A stretch of 64,000 nt of DNA from Arthrobacter castelli DSM 16402. Its GTDB lineage: Bacteria; Actinomycetota; Actinomycetes; Actinomycetales; Micrococcaceae. The stretch is taken from contig NZ_AUMN01000023.1 of assembly GCF_000430705.1 (NCBI RefSeq), forward strand, positions 1-64,000, in the 5' to 3' direction. The notes under the pieces were generated by a model. That model did not search any database. It worked only from the letters and a program-made list of their open reading frames with translations, and was not told the origin of the DNA. Below, in pieces: positions 60,089-64,000 of this stretch. Position 1 is the stretch's first letter. Each line of letters begins with the position of its first letter. The position numbers and the translations under genes are program-made.

Positions 60089-61306
60089 TTGGTCAGCAGC
60101 AGGACAGACTTACGTCTCGGCGTTATCGGGTTGGGTGCACGGCATCAGCTTGCATCATTAGCGCATAACCCCGGCAATGGTTCGCGCATTGTCGCAGTCT
60201 GTGATCCCATCACAGCTCGTCGGGAGAGCGCTAGGAAGACCTTCGGAAACGATCTCGTGATGGCATCTAATCATCGAGATCTCCTCAACATCCGGCTTGA
60301 CGGTGTCTTCATCATTACCCCGGATGCGACGCATGCGGAACTGGCCATTGATTTCCTCCAAAGCGGCATCGCGGTATATATCGAGAAGCCGCTGGCGATT
60401 ACCACTGATGAGGCTGACCGAGTGCTCCAAACGGCGCAGTCCAGCGGCACGCCGCTCTATGTCGGCCACAATATGCGTTATATGCCTTTCACGCGCTTAA
60501 TGCGCGACGTCATTAGCAAAGGTGATATCGGTGAGGTGAAATCCATTTGGTGCCGGCACTTCGTCGGCCATGGCGGCGACTACTACTTTAAAGATTGGCA
60601 CGCGGAGCGAAGCAAAGTTACCAGCCTGCTCCTACAAAAAGGCGCTCATGACATCGATATAATCCATTGGCTCGCTGGTGGATACACCAATCGGCTTAGC
60701 GCCTTCGGGAACCTTTCTGTCTATGGACAGATCGAGGACAGATCCGATCGCAGCAGCCAGGTCATGCAAGATTGGTTTAGTGAGAGCAATTGGCCACCGC
60801 TCGCCCAGCAGGGTTTGAACCCGCTAATTGACGTTGAAGATCTCAGCGTAGTAAATCTTCAACTTGATAATAACATCATTGCAACGTACCAGCAGTGCCA
60901 CTTCACCCCCGACTACTGGCGCAATTACACTGTTATCGGCACTGAGGGACGGCTGGAAAATTTTGGTGACGACAAAGACGCGACCATTAAAGTTTGGAAC
61001 CGCCGTTCCAACTATCGGGCAGAGGGAGACAAGGAGCTGGCAGTTTCGGAGGAATCTGGTACACACGGTGGTTCCGACCGACGCATCATCACCGAGTTTT
61101 TAGATTTCCTGCGTGGCGGGTCACGCACCGAGACCTCGCCGGTTGCCGCGCGCTATGCTGTCGCCACTGGTGTTGCAGCAACAGAGTCATTACGCGCTGG
61201 CGGGACCGTGGTCACGGTGCCGCACTTAGCCCCGGAATTGAATAGTTACTTTGAATGCATTCAAAAGACGGATCAGATAAAAGATCGTTTCAAGCGAAAT
61301 TCATAG
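60089..61306 (+). CDS. Gfo/Idh/MocA-family oxidoreductase
   Basis: A 405-residue NAD(P)-dependent oxidoreductase. The Rossmann motif RLGVIGLGARHQLASLA is at the N-terminus, and the conserved YIEKPLAIT lies near residue 97. The C-terminal alpha/beta domain contains HNMRYMPFTRLMRDV and LLLQKGAHDIDIIHWLAGG. Members oxidise sugars or sugar derivatives, or act as NAD-dependent glycosidases. It is the last gene of the rightward sulfatase-ABC-GH20 group. A TTG start at 60089 has AGGAG seven bases upstream. The 145-base gap before it has no other feature. Confidence 0.9.
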   Translation: MVSSRTDLRLGVIGLGARHQLASLAHNPGNGSRIVAVCDPITARRESARKTFGNDLVMASNHRDLLNIRLDGVFIITPDATHAELAIDFLQSGIAVYIEKPLAITTDEADRVLQTAQSSGTPLYVGHNMRYMPFTRLMRDVISKGDIGEVKSIWCRHFVGHGGDYYFKDWHAERSKVTSLLLQKGAHDIDIIHWLAGGYTNRLSAFGNLSVYGQIEDRSDRSSQVMQDWFSESNWPPLAQQGLNPLIDVEDLSVVNLQLDNNIIATYQQCHFTPDYWRNYTVIGTEGRLENFGDDKDATIKVWNRRSNYRAEGDKELAVSEESGTHGGSDRRIITEFLDFLRGGSRTETSPVAARYAVATGVAATESLRAGGTVVTVPHLAPELNSYFECIQKTDQIKDRFKRNS

Positions 61307-61653
61307 GCGACAGCACCGGTGTCGAGGTGGGCTACTAGGACAACCGCCAGGCTAAGATGAGGTTTGTACACGAAGCTGCCACTGTCCTGTACATGATCAG
61401 AGACGCGGCGCCAACGGGTCCGCTCTGCTATGGGAAGCACGACTTTAGAGAGCTCCTCCGGCCATTCCGGTCCGCCGAAAACTATTGCTTCAAGATCGAG
61501 TGCATTCGCAAGGTTCGAGGCAGCTCGTCCGAATGCACGACCAACTGACTCCAGCAACTCTCGGCAGAACCGGTTCCGGACTCCGCAAGTTCCGAGAGCC
61601 GGGCGATGGCCGCTGCCACTTCGATCGGGTCTTTCGTGCTCACGGAGTGCCAC
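61300..61653 (-). pseudogene. ROK-family protein, C-terminal remnant
   Basis: The minus strand carries LESVGRAFGRAASNLANALD and LEAIVFGGPEW, the C-terminal signature of ROK repressors or kinases, then HLDTGAVA in place of the usual DAGALGAA. The N-terminal two thirds are missing, and upstream similarity (STKDPIEVAAAIARL) is in another frame. The fragment overlaps the 3' end of the preceding oxidoreductase gene slightly. Confidence 0.6.
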
Positions 61654-62007
61654 CTCGGCCGCGGATGGTCGCCGACCGTCTAGCGAGCGAAAAATTGCCC
61701 GCCAACGGCAGAATTGAAGGCTACGGATTCCGAGACGGGCTGTGGTCTGATTCCCCCACAGTCGAGCAACTCGACGATATTTCCCGGGATGTCCCCATCG
61801 TGCTGGTCAGCGGCGACTTGCAAGCGCATTTCGCTCGAGGTCGCGCTGTCATCTTCAGCCCGGCGCGGGAGCCTCGTGCGCGAGGGCGACCCCGCAGACT
61901 TGGTGATCACCGACGCTGACCCGTTCCAGGCGGATACCAAAACTCTACGAAATACGCCTGTTGCGGGCACGTTGTTGGCAGGACGCTGGACCCATCACAC
62001 GCTCTAG
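61640..62007 (+). pseudogene. YtcJ-like amidohydrolase, deleted and frameshifted remnant
   Basis: One frame encodes IEGYGFRDGLWSDSPTVEQL and DVPIVLVSGDLQAHFA, which matches the N-terminal third of YtcJ-like amidohydrolases. From about 61865 another frame encodes the extreme C-terminus of the same family: GDPADLVITDADPF, LRNTPVAGTLLAGRWTHHTL, ending at TAG 62005. About 300 residues between the two are missing. This is a clear deletion relic. Confidence 0.7.
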
Positions 62008-62165
62008 TTGTACTCAGGCAGTAGGTGGTTGACACCGGTTGATGGGTGGTCTCCCCCGATCGCGCTGTGCGTCCGGTGGTTGTTGTAGAAGTCTAACGAT
62101 GCTGTCAGTGCTTCGGCACATTCCTGGTTTGAGGTGTAGGGAAACCGGCAGGCCCAGCCCTTCTG
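62004..62165 (-). mobile_element. IS481/IS3-type transposase C-terminal remnant
   Basis: The minus strand encodes GWACRFPYTSNQECAEALTA, then DFYNNHRTHSAIGGDHPSTG and VNHLLPEYN with a stop. This is the end of a DDE integrase-core transposase of the IS481 type (YNxxRxHxAIGGxxP). The rest is missing. It touches the amidohydrolase relic on one side and the oxidoreductase gene end on the other, so IS-mediated deletion may have created this junction. Confidence 0.75.
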
Positions 62166-62188
62166 CAGACAGCACTCGGCAATTTGAG

Positions 62189-63340
62189 TCAGTACCGCGG
62201 CACTGTGATTCGTTCGCCATCCTGGAGTGCTGACTGATGTGCACAGATGCCGGGTGCTGTCCAAGCCGCAGAGGTTGCGGTGTCGATCATTGGTGGGCGG
62301 TTTTCCATGATACTGGAGATGAACTCATGCACCAGATGCGGGTGGGAGCCCCCATGGGCGGGCACCTTCGTAGGCGTTCCTCCAATGGGCGTCGGGACCT
62401 GGTAAGGCCGCAGATACTTTACCAGTGATTTCGGCAGGCGCGTCTCGCCGTCGTCGAAATCCAAAGTCCCGACAGAGGACCTTCTCCCGCGGAGGCCCGT
62501 GTCTGATTGTTCAGGATCCAGGGGAAGCAGTTCGAACATCCGCATCGGATCATCGTCCAGGGCCGGCCACTCGACACTCCGCTTGCTGCCGTAAACATTG
62601 AAGCCTTCAATGTAGGGTCGTGCGGTTTGGAAGAATGACATGGTGATATCAGCGACCGCTTCGGTGTTGCTGAGCCTGAACAATCCGACTTCGGTGGGAA
62701 AGGGATTGTCGTACTCGCCGCCGCGTCTTTCATTAGTGAGCCGTCCGGTGCCGTAGGCGACCACGTCCTGAACGACACTTCCCGTCAACTGCAGAACGGG
62801 GGAGAGGGCGTGGGTCAGGTACTTCATTGGGGGATAGCCGAGCCAGTAGTGAGGATAGCCATCAAGGTTCTGCACATGGATGCCGTCGTACAAGGTGAGT
62901 TGGCCAAGATCCCCGCTCTCGTGCAGTGCGGTGAGGCCTCGGAACTCGCGGGAGTACACGGTGGTTTCCATCATCATGTAGGTCATGCCTGTCGCGGCTT
63001 GGACGGCAAGGATTGCCTCCAGCTCATCGAGCTCGGTGGCCATGGGCACAGCACAGGCACAATGCTTGCCCGCTTGCATGGTGCGGATCGCGTAGTCGGC
63101 GTGAAATTTCACCGGTGCCAGAATGTGGATGGCGTCCCAGTGTTGATCGGTCAGCACATCGTCAAAGTCCCGATACCGGTGTTTCACTCCGTAGCGGTCG
63201 CCGATGTCGGTCAGGCGCTGGACATCCGGGTCGACGATGCCGACGTCGCCAACATGGGGGTGGTCGCGGTAGATGGGCAGGAAGTCCTCGCCAAAGCCCA
63301 GGCCGACGACGGCGATATTCAGTGTGGTTGGGTTCGTCAT
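62189..63340 (-). CDS. Gfo/Idh/MocA-family oxidoreductase
   Basis: A 383-residue Rossmann-fold oxidoreductase (NIAVVGLGFGEDFLPIYRDH; VDPDVQRLTDIGDRYGV). At the place of the usual EKP motif it has CAVPMATELDEL, seen in a subgroup. The C-terminal domain contains MMETTVYSREFRGL and GSKRSVEWPALDDD. It probably oxidises a sugar or sugar acid. It overlaps the EthD-like gene by one base (TAATG) and is the last gene of the leftward operon in view. The IS481 relic lies 24 bases beyond its stop. Confidence 0.9.
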   Translation of the reverse strand: MTNPTTLNIAVVGLGFGEDFLPIYRDHPHVGDVGIVDPDVQRLTDIGDRYGVKHRYRDFDDVLTDQHWDAIHILAPVKFHADYAIRTMQAGKHCACAVPMATELDELEAILAVQAATGMTYMMMETTVYSREFRGLTALHESGDLGQLTLYDGIHVQNLDGYPHYWLGYPPMKYLTHALSPVLQLTGSVVQDVVAYGTGRLTNERRGGEYDNPFPTEVGLFRLSNTEAVADITMSFFQTARPYIEGFNVYGSKRSVEWPALDDDPMRMFELLPLDPEQSDTGLRGRRSSVGTLDFDDGETRLPKSLVKYLRPYQVPTPIGGTPTKVPAHGGSHPHLVHEFISSIMENRPPMIDTATSAAWTAPGICAHQSALQDGERITVPRY

Positions 63341-63651
63341 TAAAGAACTGTCTCCTCGTTGCCGTACAGGAAGGTGACGCCGCCAGTAGCGAAGTTGTCG
63401 ACGTCGGCCGCGGCGGCTTGGCCTTCATCAGAGGTGAGGACGGCGTCCATGGATTTTTCGTCGGCCGCGTACAGGTCTGCGATGAGATGGACCGCTGGCG
63501 CCATATCGCCGTCCTGCTGTCCTACCCACGTCAATGTCCACCGGGTGAGACCGCGCATTCGTTTTGCGATGGGGATATGGACCTCCCTGTAGTAATGGTC
63601 AAAGGCTTGTAGATCAGTTGGAGTGCCGTACAGAATACTGACTCGATACAT
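63340..63651 (-). CDS. EthD-family small protein
   Basis: A 103-residue dimeric alpha-beta-barrel protein. MYRVSILYGTPTDLQAFDHY and the YREVHIPIAKRMRGLTRW segment are typical of the EthD family. EthD-like proteins accompany degradation genes, but their biochemical role is mostly unknown. It lies directly between the PEP-hydrolase-like gene (no gap) and the oxidoreductase gene (one-base overlap), so the three are translated together. Confidence 0.85.
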   Translation of the reverse strand: MYRVSILYGTPTDLQAFDHYYREVHIPIAKRMRGLTRWTLTWVGQQDGDMAPAVHLIADLYAADEKSMDAVLTSDEGQAAAADVDNFATGGVTFLYGNEETVL

Positions 63652-64000
63652 TCAGCTGTCGCCTTTCGAACGAGATGCCGCGCCGTTCTGCGGTTGGTTG
63701 CGGGTAGAGAGGTCGACAAAGCGCCGCATGCGGTCCACCATCGCGACCTCGGTCGGTAACCGCTCCATGCTGGAGGCGCCTAAAAAGCCGTGTACTCCTG
63801 CGACATTCGACAGAATATACTCGGCGTCTTCAGGTCCAGCGATGGGCCCGCCGTGACAGAGCACTGTTGCGTTCGGGTTGTGGTGTGCGATGACTTTCTG
63901 CAGCTCCGACACCCGCATCGCGGCGTCGTCCAATGTCATAGCGGTTTGGGCGCCGATCATGCCGGACGTGGTCAGTCCCATGTGGGGGACAAGTATGTCT
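63652..64000 (-). CDS. PEP-hydrolase-like TIM-barrel protein (partial, runs off the right edge)
   Basis: The last 116 residues of a TIM-barrel protein of the phosphoenolpyruvate hydrolase-like family are visible. Recognisable are VPHMGLTTSGMIGA, VLCHGGPIAGPEDAEYIL and VAGVHGFLGASSMERLPTE. The start lies beyond base 64000. Genes of this type are often found with a UPF0261 (Tm-1-like) gene, which would be expected just outside the window. The frame is open to the edge. Confidence 0.85.
   Translation of the reverse strand, partial: DILVPHMGLTTSGMIGAQTAMTLDDAAMRVSELQKVIAHHNPNATVLCHGGPIAGPEDAEYILSNVAGVHGFLGASSMERLPTEVAMVDRMRRFVDLSTRNQPQNGAASRSKGDS

Noticed and set aside
1-64000. CRISPR arrays, rRNA genes, riboswitches and replication origins
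   Set aside because: I looked for regularly spaced repeats, rRNA signatures and iteron clusters and saw none. The only regular repeats are in the VirB6-like tail.

Overview
The window looks like accessory DNA from a high-GC Gram-positive bacterium, most likely an actinobacterium of the Micrococcales type. The codon use is GC-rich, GTG/TTG starts are common, Shine-Dalgarno sites are strong, the conjugation proteins are of an actinobacterial type, and several catabolic operons sit side by side. The species cannot be named from the sequence. GC content was judged by eye and not computed.

Layout. 0-0.3 kb: end of an ISL3-like insertion sequence. 0.3-7 kb: two divergent groups for sugar or hydroxy-acid catabolism (zinc dehydrogenase and TIM-barrel isomerase leftward; Ldh2-type dehydrogenase, Nramp-like carrier, FadR-type regulator and 2-hydroxyacid dehydrogenase rightward). 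7-12 kb: a small islet bounded by relics of a serine recombinase and a second ISL3-like element. It holds two uncharacterised proteins with HEPN-type R-x(4-6)-H motifs and a decayed vsr endonuclease gene, and it resembles a defence islet. 12-21.8 kb: a leftward amine-catabolism operon (APC permease, copper amine oxidase, aldehyde dehydrogenase, then a POT peptide transporter and a YtcJ-like amidohydrolase) with a divergent TetR regulator. 21.8-30.8 kb: two LysR regulators, an MHS-type carrier and a tight rightward operon (flavin monooxygenase, RidA-like, DUF1028, M20 amidohydrolase, aspartase). This operon may release and deaminate aspartate from an N-substituted precursor.

31.5-32.6 kb: a TetR gene and a truncated alcohol dehydrogenase stop at the 3' half of a tRNA followed by a strong terminator. 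This looks like the scar of site-specific integration into a tRNA gene. 33-35.3 kb: a lipoprotein gene, its terminator, and a group II intron inserted just behind the terminator, whose reverse transcriptase has lost the YADD region by an in-frame deletion. 35.3-45.3 kb: a leftward conjugation module: type IA topoisomerase, a PrgI/VirB3-like membrane protein, a VirB4-like protein without a recognisable P-loop, a VirB6/TrbL-like protein with a very long low-complexity tail, and a small membrane protein. No relaxase, coupling protein or integrase is in view. 45.3-47 kb: sparsely coding, with tiny ORFs.

47-61.3 kb: a cluster for a sulfated amino sugar. It has two Cys-type sulfatases, a GH20-like hexosaminidase, an ABC importer without its ATPase, a ROK kinase, a SIS isomerase/deaminase, a PfkB kinase, a class II aldolase, a DeoR regulator and a Gfo/Idh oxidoreductase. 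The layout fits the N-acetylgalactosamine-to-tagatose-phosphate route. The sulfatases and the hexosaminidase have no signal peptide, so desulfation and cleavage are probably cytoplasmic. 61.3-62.2 kb: a stack of gene remnants. 62.2-64 kb: a leftward operon (Gfo/Idh, EthD-like, PEP-hydrolase-like TIM barrel) that runs off the right edge.
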